Notes: a model not told the origin generated them from the letters alone. A stretch of 64,000 bases of DNA from Sipunculus nudus (GCA_026874595.1 CM049318.1:48278456-48342455), one strand, 5' to 3'. Shown: positions 25,156-38,640, counted from the stretch's first letter. A program made the numbers and translations.

Positions 25156-26204
25156 GATGAACGTTTTAAGTGACAAACCAGTAATTACATAATAGCCTGA
25201 CAGAAAGGTTGCAGTGTGAAGCTAGACTTATATGGAGAATTGTTAAGAAGAACAATTTTTATGAAGCATGGTTTGAAAAAAATCTTGGTATTAAAGTATA
25301 TGTTAAGATCTAACAGTTTTATTTTAGATGTTACTCAATTAAATTTAATCTTGTGGAAGCAAGGTAAGCTTTCGAAGCAATTTATATGTATCAACAGTAA
25401 CTAAGTAATGGAAAGGATTAAGCTATTTTTGAAACTTCATATATAGACCTAGTGAATAAGAGGAAACAAACAGAAGACACATGATACATGTCTACAATTT
25501 ATTTTACAATATGTGGAATTTGTCTTAATTTCTGCAGGAATATGGGTAACGTCTAAAGGCATTTCATGTGACATGATACCAGTAACTGAGGAACTAGAAA
25601 GATGCAGTTAAACCTCTATACCTGCAGGGTGTCACTCCTGATGACAAGGGGCATTATCTTTATTTTAACACATATTCTGTTTTTTTAAACAAAAACAAAT
25701 GATTCACTAAATTGTTTAAAGTAAAATACTCTTAGTATAACTTAGGTCATGTAAGTGTTTGCTTTTTTTGCAAAATTTTGCCTTATACATAGGAAAAACA
25801 TATTGGTTTCCACCTTTCCTTTCATTATCTCGTATGTTACCTAGCTTGCAAAAAATGGTGGCTTCTCCTGAATATGTCCAAAACGAATGTCTAACAGACA
25901 AAATTTGTTCGGTCATTGCATGTACTTTAAAAGAGAATATACGAAAAAACATTTACAAGTATCTCAGGTTTTATCAGTGTCAGGTGCAAATTGTCCATTC
26001 TAACCAGAATGAGCCTACTGTGCACTTATGGTGACATAACAAGGGCTGTAAAATGCCATGAATTATCACTGCATTGAACTGAAGATGGTCATTAATCATT
26101 AAACCATGCAGGAAGGAACTGACTGATTTCAATTGTTGGATACATAGTCATTTTTGTATCTTTTGGATCTCCACCCAATATCTGATGACAGATACCAGAT
26201 ACAA
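25156..26204. other. Intron sequence, nothing recognised
   Basis: AT-rich. Overlapping open frames on both strands at 25716-26034 carry no recognisable domain. Confidence 0.4.
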
Positions 26205-26318
26205 TGTCAAGGCCAAGATCCTGATCTGGACCAACAGGCAACTGGTCCAAACCAAATCATAATTAGAATTCAGGCTGGCCTGAACCACAATTTCTATATC
26301 AGGATCTGGGCTTTGACA
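26205..26318. mobile_element. Miniature foldback element, 114 bp
   Basis: Left end TGTCAAGGCCAAGATCCTGA; right end, inverted, TGTCAAAGCCCAGATCCTGA. Inner words GGACCAACAGG / CTGGTCCAAACC and ATTCAGGCTGGCCTGAA (palindromic core) are the same vocabulary as the element at 45636. Confidence 0.7.
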
Positions 26319-27585
26319 TAAAATAATGTAGAAGCATTATCATTTATTATCTTATCTCCTACACTAGATATCAGAGCAGTGAGCAGGACCTGATTTAATG
26401 ATTACTCGGGTCTACACAAATGTACATCATAATGTTAGAAAACTTCCAAATGATAAACCTCTGTAACAGAATATGGCCGTTTGTAATAAGTGGAATGAGA
26501 ATTGGATCAAAAGCTGTTAAATATTACATAATTTAAATTAGGACCCCTCAGGAATTCATGGTCAAAATCAAGCCAACTCTCAAATATTTTCTCAATGAAT
26601 TTTTTTTTTCTCATGAAATATCCTATGTTATAAAAGAAGAATTTATAAGAGTTATTTGATGCTTTTAAGCTTCATTGCCCTGTCATTGTTGATAACAGAA
26701 TGACTGGAGAGGACCTGTCTGTGACATTCCACAGAACAGAGCTAGTATTGTAACCTATTAATGGTACAGTTCCTCTTGGTGCACATAGTTATACAAAGTT
26801 GTACACAGGGTACATTACACTGGTTTATGTACACAGAACAAGACCACTTGGTATGTGTACAGCAGAGAGTAATACCAATATGTGGCTACTGGTGATAGCT
26901 GTACAAATACACAGTAAGTGGTTCATCACAGATATGTTTACAGAACTTTCTCCTCACACTTCTGTGACCACTAGGTATCTATTGCAGTGTACTTACTCTA
27001 TGAATCCATACAACTGCTTTACCCATGTCTTTTACTCTTCACATAATCACAGTCACCAGATCTGTACTGCCTTAAATATTTTATTTCTACCACTGATAGT
27101 TTATTTACTTATAATATCTGTCAATAGTGTGACTTACCAATGACTGCAAAGGAGGTAATGTTTTAATCTGTGTTTCCAGGCTTATTTATTATAAGTATAT
27201 CTAACCTTAAACAAGACAGGACTAAGGACCTCTTATCTCAAGAAATAAAAGCTGACAGTCACTTGAAAACTTTACCTGTCAAAGGAATTCATTAGTCTAT
27301 AATATGTTCTTGTTAACTTGTTAGCAGGAATGCTCAAATTGCTCAACTGATTTTTTTAAATATGGGTGAGATAATAAGTCTTGCTAATAAAAAAAAAGCC
27401 CATAAAATTTTGTTTGATTTCAATTTGAAATATTTGTTCCAAGGATCACAACTTTTTTTCCTTTATTATCTGTACAGGAAACTACGACTTTCTTCTGTCA
27501 GCTGGTTGCTATGTGATATATGGAGATGTGTGTGTACATTTGCAAGTTTATTTTTAGTTATTTCAATATTAAGACATATCCCTTA
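26319..27585. other. Intron sequence, nothing recognised
   Basis: No repeats identified. A plus-strand open frame at 26799-27143 has no recognisable domain and is not called. Confidence 0.4.
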
Positions 27586-28039
27586 CTAAGGACCAGAGTT
27601 GGGTTCAAAAGTAATTGTAATTGAAGTAATTGTAATTACAATTACTTTTTCAAGTATTTGTACTTGTAATCAATTACTTTTTGAAATCCAGAAAAGTAAT
27701 TGTACTTGTAATCGATTACTTTTGAAAAGTAATTGTTTAAACAATTACTTTTCAATTACTTTTAAGTTCTGTTGTTACATTTGACTCAGGAATAAAACCA
27801 TCAAATTGTTCATGTTATTGAAGCATAACTCTCCACCAACCTGTAGTGCTGAACAGCTCACTTTGAGTTAAATTGGTTGTTGATGAGAGTAAGAATTTTG
27901 AAGAGCTATTACTAAAATAGATCTTCTCATGGATCTGTTCTTACTGCTATGCAGTGAAGAATTAATCAAACATGGATAAAGACACCCACTCACCTCAACA
28001 GAATGCAAAGTTATATTTAGAGTAATACATGTACACTTA

Positions 28040-28950
28040 CCGTATTTATTCCAATTTGGCGATCCCTCTTATTTCTTATTTTAATAAATTTTTTGAAGAT
28101 ACAAAGATGCGTTTTTCATAATATATAAACATGATAAAGCGTTCAAGATCAAAATGGGTGTCCTTCACGAAGCAAACTCGTGTACCATTCTTGGTACGCA
28201 CGTGCCTCGTGTGCAATTCACATGGGATCTTTAGCAATAATATTTAAGTATGCGGAAGGTACCTGCGGTGGAACAACTGTGACACAGTTGAAACTGTCGT
28301 ATAAGTTAAGTTTAAACGACCCCGGTTAGTTTTTGGATGGGTGACTGCATGTACCAAACAGGGCCCGATCGAGGGCACGCGAGCTTGGACCATTTCGGGT
28401 CGTATTTATATTAACGCGCCTTTACTTTCCTATATTTATTAAGTATTATGCAAATAAAAGTTATCTGATAATAAGCAGTTATTTTTTATAAAGTCTTCTT
28501 CCAACTTACGTGCAGCTGCTTGTCCCTTTTCGGCCGCCGATATCGCTGCCTGGTGGGTTAACTTGAAACAGCTGATAGTTTCATGAGTTGCTGTCTATAT
28601 CAAGTGATCGTACCTATACGCGAAGTAGTGATCATTTTGTGAAGTGATTTAGCTCAGTTTGATTAATCATTTGCGGACTCTGTATAATTCATGTGACGGT
28701 TGGAAGCCCGTTTGTAGGAAATACAGTTAAGCTAACAAACTGATAAACGACCAAATTATCACTGAATTCATTTGACCGCTCGAGTGTCAGAGCGGCCCTG
28801 CGTCTCTACGGAAGATTATCAAACCGCATGCCTCTAAAATCTCTACCATCGCAAATTCTGCAGGAAGATAATTTTCAAATATCCTTCATTATCTCGACCT
28901 CTGAGAAAATTAATTATTTTTAAGTGGTCGCCAAGTTAGAATAAATACGG
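28040..28950. mobile_element. TA-flanked MITE (mariner/pogo-like ends), 911 bp
   Basis: Left end CCGTATTTATTCCAATTTGG, with right end inverted CCGTATTTATTCTAACTTGG. The match extends into GCGAYC, about 27 bp in total, and both ends are flanked by TA. A TA duplication is the mark of Tc1/mariner/pogo-type transposition. There is no open frame for a transposase. The interior is richer in GC than its surroundings and includes the 5S-like segment at 28299-28356. Confidence 0.75.
28299..28356 (+). pseudogene. 5S rRNA-like fragment
   Basis: AAGTTAAG (about 28303), then CCCGGTTAGTTTTTGGATGG and GTGACTGCATG (28321-28350), follow the order of the 5S rRNA internal promoter. In animal 5S genes that region reads AAGTTAAGCA...CCCGGTTAGTACTTGGATGG-GTGACCGCCTG. 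The 5' half and the 3' terminal stem are not recognisable. I take it as a decayed 5S gene or 5S-derived SINE part inside the MITE. Confidence 0.6.
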
Positions 28951-29769
28951 TATTTTCCATTCCCTCTTAGGTCATTAAGCAGAGGGTCAAATATTGCTTA
29001 ACAGGTTTTGTTCTGTTCCAGTGATCACCTATATGATGTACTGATTTTTAAGGCAAGTTATTCAAAAAATAAAAACCGTTGCTGCAAATTGCATGAGAGT
29101 ACTGGACCGCAGGTTTCAGCCAACGCTAACTTATTGACTCTATCGGCTCTTGATGACTAAAACATCCAAAGATATAGGGATAGATTGAGATAATATTTTT
29201 ATTATTTTGATACGTACACCATATATTACAAATTTACAGCAATGAATCAATTTTGAAAAAGAGAGAAGAGAGAACTGATTTATTTAACATAAAGTAATTC
29301 TCGTTTACACATATATACATATTTATATATATATACAACATAATTTGTTTTTATCAGGAGACTTGTGTTTGTATAGTATTAATTATGCAGGCTTTGATGG
29401 ATTTTTTTCCACAGCACTCAATCACTACTTAACGTTTTGACAATATATTATAGCGTTCAAGTTCATTCTAGGCAGTGTTGAGAATAGAGAGTCATATTTA
29501 CATAAAAGTCATATCAACAGTCATATTTATAGGACAGTTGTTAATTTAGATGACCATTCAATCGTTTGATAATTAATGCTGAATTTTAATAACTTGAAAA
29601 TACCCTTGCACCACTATTTGACAGATAGTATAATAATGTAACATTTTTGTAATAATAAAGTAAAAAAAAAAATCTCATTCCAAATTATTTTGTTATTTAG
29701 TTTAGTAATATAGTAATAAATGTCACTAAGAAATAATAGATGAGGAGCTGTGGCAATAGTAAATTAAAA

Positions 29770-31352
29770 CTAGAATACGGGTAGTCGACAAGTGACTACT
29801 TGTATCCGCCTAAATCAGAGTGGAACGGGTGAAGTGTTGCATATTAGCATGGATATTTTATCCCATGGCAGACAAACAGATGGGAGCTGTGCAAACATAG
29901 CTGCAGGTGGCGCCACCAGTTTTGCGTATGATAAAGAGCTATGTGAGATTTATACACATGCAAAATTTTGGCCCAATCGGTCAAACGGTTCCCTAGATAT
30001 GAGCTTGGATGTCTGCAGCGTAAACTTGATTGTAGGTGGCGCCACCTGTCATAAAATCAGAAAAGCTATCCAGGATGTATAAGCATGCCGAATTTCAGGT
30101 GAATTAGTCAAACCACTGCAGAAATATGAGTGATTTTAACCCAAGGCAGAAGAACAGATGGACACTGTGCAAACATGGTTGCAGGTGGTGCCACCATTTT
30201 CGGTGAATGTTATATAGCTCTCCAAGGGCTACATTTGTGCAAAAAAATTTTCCTGATCGGTCAAACGGTTCCTGAGATATGAGCTTGGATGTCTGCAGCG
30301 TAAACGTGAATGTAGGTGGCGCCACCTGTCATAAAATCAGAAAAGCTATCCAGGATGTATACGCATGCCAAATTTCAGGTGAATTAGTCAAGTCACTGCA
30401 GAGATATGAGTGATTTTAACCCAAGGCAGACAAACAGATGGACACTGTGCAAACATGGTTGCAGGTAGCGCCACCATTTTTGGTGTATGTTATAAAGCTC
30501 TCCAAGGGCTACATTTGTGCAAGAGAATTTTCCTGATCGGTCAAACGGTTCCCGAGATATGACTTTTGATGTCTGCAGCGTAAACGTGAATGTAGGTGGC
30601 GCCACCTGTCATAAAATCAGAAAAGCTATCCAGGATGTATACGCATGCCCAATTTCAGGTGAATTAGTCAAGTCACTGCAGAGATATGAGTGATTTTAAC
30701 CCAAGGCAGACGAACAGATGGACACTGTGCAAACATGGTTGCAGGTGGCGCCACCATTTTTGGTGTATGTTATAAAGCTCTCCAAGGGCTACATTTGTGC
30801 AAAAGAATTTTCCTGATCGGTCAAACGGTTCCCGAGATATGAGCTTGGATGTCTGCAGTGTAAACGTGAATGTAGGTGGCGCCACCTGTCATAAAATCAG
30901 AAAAGCTATCCAGGATGTTTACGCATGCCCATTTTCAGGTGAATTAGTCAAGTCACTGCAGAGATATGAGTGATTTTAACCCAAGGCAGACGAACAGATG
31001 GACACTGTGCAAACATGGTTGCAGGTGGCACCACCATTTTCAGTGTATGTTATAAAGCTCTCCGAGGGCTACATTTGTGCAAAAAAATTTTCCTGATCGG
31101 TCAAACGGTTCCCGAGATATGTGGGTTTATGTGTGGAAACAGACGCACAAACGGACACAGAGCGCAAAGGAAAGGTCAGAGGTCAAAACAAAATCGGGGC
31201 GCAGCAGTTCACATGTGACCCGAACATAATCCCGGGTTTCGGAATATTCCGCCCAGCGGTTACGGAGGAGTTCTCCGGACACCTACGCGGCGGCGGCGGC
31301 GGCGGCCAGCTGAAAACATAGTATCCGCAAAACTCTGTTTTGGCGGATACAA
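29770..31352 (+). mobile_element. Pearl/HINE-like element with GGTGGCGCCACC core repeats
   Basis: Head CTAGAATACGGGTAGTCGAC, then TGTATCCGCC. The core repeats have a period of 280 bp (anchor 'aaacatggttgcaggt' at 30168, 30448, 30729 and 31008). Each complete unit holds two GGTGGCGCCACC-type palindromes, after 'ttgca' and after 'aatgta'. The tail is an ACGCACAAACGGACACAG stretch, (CGG)7 near 31288, and the hairpin GTATCCGC-AAAACTCTGTTTTG-GCGGATAC (31321-31350), whose right arm is the inverse of the head motif. It is inserted in the hAT-like element. Confidence 0.75.
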
Positions 31353-31829
31353 TTACACAAGCAATATAATAACAGTGAAACCAACAGTAATATTTATAGA
31401 ACGATTTGAACTAAACCCAACCCTGATGAGTATGTTCACATTTTTTCAGACTAAACATCCAGGAGTCAGCATAAGCAGAGAACTGTCTACACCAAACAAA
31501 TATGTAACAGTGTTTAATGATTTTGGGAAGACTCATGTTCAAATTGTATAGAGTGCATTCACCACTGTGTTATACATTTTTTTTAGATTTTGATATGTTA
31601 ACAAGGTAATACAAAGTTGCTTGTTGTGACTATCACAATGTGAATACCCTTAAAGCAAAAAATTAATTGTAAAAGTAATTCCAGTTACTTTTAAAAAGTA
31701 TTTGTAATTGTAATCGATTACTTTTTTGAAAATACAAAAGTATTTGTAATTGTAATCGATTATTTTTAAAATTAATTGTATTTATAATCGATTATTTTAA
31801 AATTATTTGGACCCAACCCTGCTTAGGAC

Positions 31830-33700
31830 ATACTGTGGTTGGTTTTTATATTTGTGAGGTCATTTTTTTGCAATTTCTACAGTTTCACTGTGTTTATTTT
31901 TGTGATTGTATCATGGGATAACTTTCACTGAATACACCCGTAATAACTATATTCACTATTTATATGTGCAAATTTACAATATGACCAGGACACAATGGAG
32001 TATCCAACATATGGATATTCTTTCCATAGCTGTCAGTTAATATTAAGATACCGGTATATTATTGTTGATCATAAATATCAACCAAATTGCCTTTACTTTG
32101 CACATCTCACTACAGGTTTTGATAATGTACTGCTGAGTAATAGCATAAATGACTGTTCACCTGTCTAGATGATGCACCTCGTTTATGAAAGTTTCTTTTC
32201 ATGATAAACTCCCTTAATTTTCACAAATATTACCCTCATGAAAGAAAGAAAACAACAGTACCTAACCATTCAAATCCCTCCACACCAAATATAACCCAAT
32301 GAAAAAGGATTTAAAAAGAAATCTCTGACCGATCAAAATACTAAAATGTATGAATATATATAATCAGGATATCAATGAGTAGTGAACATGATTAATATAC
32401 TGAATCCTCATTGAGGAAAGTAATATATTTTCATACAAATCATATTTCATAAAGTATTTCTGTAACAGAGAACAAACAAACAATGGAAACATTTTTTAGC
32501 CTGACATTGGTTAAAAGGTTCTCCTTGTATTAATTCATGTCTGGTTTCTTTAACACAGCTGGAACCTGAATCGATTTCTGAAGCACCATATTGCATGTTA
32601 AGTTGCTACTGATCAGAAAACCAAAGAACAAGTTGAGGACCCAGGCCTTTAAAACAGAATTTGGAACAACAGCTTGACTTTGAGCTTGTTCATTATATAT
32701 TGGCATTTGATCAAAGCAGCAAAGTTTGTGATTTTTGTTTACAGAGAGAAACATTTGACATTCTATGTCAACTGCATCTCATGAATGTCCCCTTACATGG
32801 ATTTTAAGTTTCTTGTATTTGACAATCCTGGTCATGATTTTTCTGTAAATCTTCTGATGTTTTCATTGGATTTGTAATTTGAGGACAAAGATTCTTACTT
32901 TATTTTGACATGTGATCCCTATAGTGAGGGTAGTACATGATAACCAAGAAAGTATCACTATGGTTACCATCTGGTATGGAGGGTCTGGGTATAATCTGAT
33001 AGTCTCTGATAACCAGATAACCAAATCACATGACAAATGCCTTCTTGGAAGAGAAAGCCCTCTCTCCAACAGGACTGGTTATCTCGCTGGGCTAACACTG
33101 AGTAACTTCTGTCATGTGTGGAGATTAGAGCTACTCCAAAGCCCACAGGAGTCAGATTAGATGTCAGCCGGGAGGGAGGGCAGTGTCAGATGTTGATGGA
33201 GTCCAGAACTGGGGGAGGCAAGTGAATAAAAACACACTCCACCAGAGAGTCTACACTGACAGCTACTACGGCAGGAACTGAACCTTACTGAAGTGAATGA
33301 AAGCAAGTGATGTTTGTGTTGTACAAGATCTAGGCTACACTTAAAAATTTATGTAGACTTGTAAATAAATCATTGTATAAAGACACACATTTTCATCTGG
33401 CATGTGGAGTTATATGACACATAAGACCAAGCTTAATTCTTATCTTATGGTCAAAATAAATTTCTTCTGATCAAAGAGATGGGAAACAGGTTTTGTAGTA
33501 TGCAACATGGTGTTCTGCATCAAGCTCTCTATCCCAAATGTTACAACCGAATAAGACATCTTCCAGTTCCTTTACGTTTTTATTAGAAGATAATTGATAA
33601 AACCTTTTTCTCAATACTTACTTGCCCAAATAATCTAACCCTGTATAGAAGGTTACAAATATTTCAACAGAGGTTTGTGATGGCTTAATGAAGCGTTAGG
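31830..33700. other. Intron sequence, nothing recognised
   Basis: AT-rich except for 32930-33260. That block has a few short words with inverses (CTGATAACCAGATAACC, GGTTATC). No coding similarity seen. Confidence 0.4.
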
Positions 33701-33705
33701 ATGTT

Positions 33706-35035
33706 TTCATATAGAAAACTATCATATGCCTGACTGTTTGTCTGTCTGTTACTCAAGGCTAAAAGGTCTGATTGCCAGTTACATGTTTGAATCTACAGCA
33801 GTTAACATTGTCAAATAGTAAGAACCTGGAGATTCTGATGGAATATAGATATACAGTGCAACCTGTCTGAACGACCACTTGTAAAATGCAGGCAACTGGC
33901 TATTAAGACCCCTGGATAACAGTCCCTTTCGAAATTCCGTTATATCTATGGATGAACCCTGTGAAATATGACCATGCACCTGACTATTACGGATGACAGG
34001 CAATTTTTTTCTAACCTAAGTGATACATTACAAATAAATTGACCTGCCTAATGTGGGCACTCTTTGTGTTTCTTCTTGACCAGTGCTGACTAGTCGGTTG
34101 ATTGCCCATACGTGAAGTCACGTTCACCTGTATGGGCTCACTGAACATTTTTTTTTGTGTGCATGCAGGTCCAAACACAGGCTGGTGGATTCCCTTACCA
34201 TAAAACAGTATATACTGCAACTTGCACTTTAATAACACTGTAATTCATTTCATTCATATATCACCATATATATCAACTGAAATTCATTTCATTCAGATAT
34301 CAGCACGTGAAATTATACATGTATTTACATGTATAACTATATAATTACAAAACATATTAACACAAAGGTCTTTCCTTTTTACAAAATATGTATTTAATTG
34401 ATAGTCACACCAGACATCTTAAGTAAAACTTATGTATGCAAGCTATTTAATTGGTTCAATTGCATTATTCATCATTATTAATAAAATAGATGCCAGAGAG
34501 GGTCGCGCAATCATGGTCTGTGAATGCGTTGTAATGTCACAGACTATGTACAATGATGATGAATCAAGGTGTGTGAATGCATGGTCATGTAACAGACTTG
34601 GTAGTATGAAGCTGAATCAAGGTCTATGAACGCATGGTCTTGTCACAGACTAGGTAGTATGAAGATGAACCAAGGTCTGTGTATGCATGGTCATGTCACA
34701 GACTAGGTAGTATAAGATGAATCAAGGTCTGTGAATGAATGGTCATGTCACAGACTTGGTATTATGAAGATGAACAAGGTCTATGAATGTATGGTCTTGT
34801 CACAGACTTGGTAGTATGAAGATGAATCAAGGTCTGTGAATGCATGGTCATGTCATATACTTGGTAGTATGAAGATGAATCAAGGTCTATGAATGTGTGG
34901 TCATGTCACAGACTTGGTAGTATGAAGATGAATCAAGGTCTGTGAATGCATGGTCATGTCATAAACTTGGTAGTATGAAGATGAATCAAGGTCCATGAAT
35001 GTATGGTCTTGTCACAGACTTGGTAGTGTGACGTT
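33706..35035 (+). repeat. 1.3-kb direct duplicate, copy 1
   Basis: From CATATAGAAAACTATCATAT onward this is almost identical to 37247-38575, with only scattered single-base changes over the first 830 bases. It ends in a 53-bp tandem array (34545-35033, about nine units of CACAGACTTGGTAGTATGAA then GATGAATCAAGGTCTGTGAA, TGCATGGTCATGT). Confidence 0.92.
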
Positions 35036-35060
35036 ATAGGGTTACACGTTAGGGTGTATT

Positions 35061-37242
35061 TGTCAGAGACGAGATTGAAATCCAGGCGGATTTTAAATTC
35101 GCCTAGACGAGATTGCGATTGTGATCTCGCCTAGGCAAGATTGCAATTGTGATCTCGGCTAGACAGATTTTAAACTCGCCTAGACGAGATCACAATCGCA
35201 ATCTCGCCTAGGCGAGATTAAAATCCATCATGGAGCAGGCCAGGATTTTAATCTCGCCTAGGCGAGTTTAAAATCCGTCTGGTGTCATCCAGGCGAGTTT
35301 AAAATCTGTCTGATATTACTTAGGCGAGTTTAAAATCTGCCTAGCCGAGATTAAAATAGTGATCTGATCTAATTTCCTAATATATTAAGCATTGTAATTG
35401 ACATATGAAAGATGTTTTCAGTCGGATTTTCAATATTTTAACACTGAATGGTTATATATAGTTGAAAGGTAATATATTTATTAATATTTACAGAATATTA
35501 TAGTATTAATGTAATAATTAACTTTTTTTACAGTAATGTAATAATTATTCATGTGATAATTAACATTAATTTTGGAAACAGAATTATGAAATAGATATTT
35601 GATTATTATTTGAACCTTTGATGTGTTTCATGTGGTCTACAGCATCCTTATCATACCAATTATTTGCTAAACATTAATTAATCTTTATTTTTTTTCTCCA
35701 GTTTTCTTAACAACCTTGGGATTGTAAATATCACTAATAAATTTTACAAAAAAATAATTTGTAATTGTATTTAAATTTATGGCAATTAGAGAGTAACAAG
35801 AGGTATATTGAAGCACACTTATGAGATATTATGAAGAGCAAATCTGGGGGGAAAAATTCACCCACTTGCATATTGAATCAATCATAGATAGATAGATAGA
35901 CAGATAGATAGATTAGTTTAGATAGCTATTACTTCACTATTTAATGAGTATATTACACATTAACATAAACAATCATCCTATTTGATAATTCTTACAGGAC
36001 AAACAGAACAAATTAGTTGGTTGATCTAGTTCAAATGTTTCTTTTCACCCAGGTATTCAACACTCAACAGTCAAAACATGTACACTTATGGTACAAAATA
36101 TGCAGGGTATCAGTATTTATGATGGACTTTGATACACCATCCTATTTTTAGGTAATTAAACATCATATGAGAAAAGGTAAAAGTTGATACACAGATGTAT
36201 GCAAGTGAATATTTGTCTTATTTAGTCTTTTCTTATAATGTATATAATATTCTTCTGATCTTTTTTTTTAATGTTTTGTGAGGTATTTTGTGAAGCTTCA
36301 ATATTTATGTAGACTCTGTTACAAGATAACTGCCTTTTTTTGGACAGTATTATATGATATCAGAAAAATATGATTTCTAGATTCATAGAGTAATAGATCA
36401 TTTATGCATGTGAACATGCATTGAATATTATATTGATAAAAAATAAATGAGCTATGTTCCTTTTGTCTTTTTAAAATACTACATTACTAATATTACTAAT
36501 ACCAGTTTCCCTTCAAATTAATATTGACAACAAAATTATTATTTAAATAATCAGCAGCAGCCCACATCATATATCATTTGAATATGCCATATACAATACC
36601 AATGTAAGTTTCTTATTACATAGTTTATAAATAAAAATATAAAATAAAAAAATTATGTTAATTATTATATAAATATTATAATATTCTGTAAATAATAATT
36701 AATATAAATTACTTGTGAACTATACATAACCATATTAATAAAAATATATAATATAAAATATTCCATACCCAAAATTAATGTTAATTATTACATTAATAAT
36801 ATAATATTCTGTAAATATTAATTAATATATTACTTGTGAATATATACATAACCATTCAGTGTTAAAATATTGAAAATCTGACTGAAAACATCTTTCATAA
36901 GTCAATTACAATGCATAATTTATTAGGAAATTAGATCAGATCACTATTTTAATCTCGCCTAGGCAGATTTTAAACTCGCCTAAGTGATATCAGGCAGATT
37001 CTAAACTTGCCTGGATGACACCAGACAGATTTTAAACTCGCCTAGGCGAGATTAAAATCCTGGCCTGCTCCATGATGGATTTTAATCTCGCCTAGGCGAA
37101 ATTGCGATTGTGATCTCGTCTAGGCGAGTTTAAAATCCGTCTAGCCGAGATCACAATTGCAATCTCGCCTAGGCGAGATCACAATCGCAATCTCGTCTAG
37201 GCGAATTTAAAATCCGCCTGGATTTCAATCTCGTCTCTGACA
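35061..37242. mobile_element. Large foldback element, CGCCTAGGCGA word type, 2.2 kb
   Basis: The two ends are exact inverses over TGTCAGAGACGAGATTGAAA and beyond. The inverted arms run about 500 bp each (35061-35550; about 36700-37242). The outer 320 bp of each arm is a patchwork of CTCGCCTAGGCGAG, TTTTAAACTCGCC and GATTGCGATTGTGATC words that are themselves palindromic. The inner parts of the arms and the loop are very AT-rich. No coding capacity. It lies exactly between the two 1.3-kb duplicates. A (GATA)n stretch is at 35884-35914. Confidence 0.85.
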
Positions 37243-37246
37243 TATT

Positions 37247-38575
37247 CATATACAAAACTATCATATGCCTGACTGTTTGTCTGTCTGTTACTCAAGGCTA
37301 AAAGGTCTGATTGCCAGTTACATGTTCAAACCTACAGCAGTTAACATTGTCAAATAGTAAGAACCTGAAGATATTGATGGAATATAGATATACAGTGCAA
37401 CCTGTCTGAACGACCACTTATAAAATGTAGGCAACTGGCTATTAAGACCCCTGGATAACAGTCCCTTTCGAAATTCCGTTATATCTATGGATGAACCCTG
37501 TGAAATATGACCATGCACCGGACTATTACGGATGACAGGCAATTTTTTTCTAACCTAAGTGATACATTACAAATAAATTGACCTGCCTAATGTGGGCACT
37601 CTTTGTGTTTTTTCTTGACCAGTGCTGACTAGTCGGTTGATTGCCCACACGTGAAGTCACGTTCACCTGTACGGGCTCACTGAACATTTTTTTTTGTGTG
37701 CATGCAGGTCCAAACACAGGCTGGTGGATTCCCTTACCATAAAACAGTATATACTGCAACTTGCACTTTAATAACACTGTAATTCATTTCATTCATATAT
37801 CACCATATATATCAACTGAAATTCATTTCATTCAGATATCAGCACGTGAAATTATACATGTATTTACATGTATAACTATATAATTACAAAACATATTAAC
37901 ACAAAGGTCTTTCCTTTTTACAAAATATGTATTTAATTGATAGTCACACCAGACATCTAAGTAAAATTTATGTATGCAAGCTATTTAATTGGTTCAATTG
38001 CATTATTCATCATTATTAATAAAACAGATGCCAGAGAGGGTCGTGCAATCATGGTCTGTGAATGTGTTGTAATGTCACAGACTATGTATAATGATGATGA
38101 ATCAAGGTGTGTGAATGCATGGTCATGTAACAGACTTGGTAGTATGAAGATGAATCAAGGTCTATGAACGCATGGTCTTGTCACAGACTAGGTAGTATGA
38201 AGATGCACCATGGTCTGTGAATGCATGGTCATGTCACAGACTAGGAAGTATGAAGATGAATCAAGGTCTGTGAATGAATGGTCATGTCACAGACTTGGTT
38301 GTATGAAGATGAATCAAGGTCTATGAATGAATGGTCATGTCACAGACTTGGTATTATGAAGATGAATCATGGTCTGTGAATGCATAGTCATGTCATATAC
38401 TTGGTAGTATGAAGATGAATCAAGGTCTATGAATGTGTGGTCATGTCACAGACTTGGTAGTATGAAGATGAATCAAGGTATATAATTGCATGGTCATGTA
38501 ACAGACTTGGTAGTATTAAAATGAATCAAGGTCTGTGAATGCATGGTAATGTAATAGAATTGGTAGTATGAAGAT
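37247..38575 (+). repeat. 1.3-kb direct duplicate, copy 2
   Basis: Starts CATATACAAAACTATCATAT, five bases after the foldback element ends. It parallels copy 1 base for base through the short hypothetical frames, and ends in its own version of the 53-bp array (38090-38570) with different unit variants. The shared short open frames are also duplicated but have no recognisable domain. Confidence 0.92.
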
Positions 38576-38640
38576 GATAAAAAGAGTAAGAACAAGAATC
38601 ATTTCTGTATCAAACACTTCAATGAAGGATGGAGAGAAAG

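Larger units (their letters stand above)
27594..31821. mobile_element. hAT-like non-autonomous element with two nested insertions
   Basis: Ends are CAGAGTTGGGTTCAAAAGTA at the left and, inverted, CAGGGTTGGGTCCAAATAAT at the right. The flanks are ctaaggac (27586-27593) and cttaggac (31822-31829), an 8-bp target duplication with one mismatch. Subterminal arms (27603-27770 and 31660-31800) are dense in AGTAATTGTAATCGATTACT words. The interior carries separate insertions at 28040-28950 and 29770-31352. No transposase is recognisable. Confidence 0.8.

Noticed and set aside
33706-38575. LTR retrotransposon with 1.3-kb LTRs
   Set aside because: The repeats do not start TG or end CA, there is no primer-binding site or polyprotein, and the internal part is an inverted-repeat foldback.
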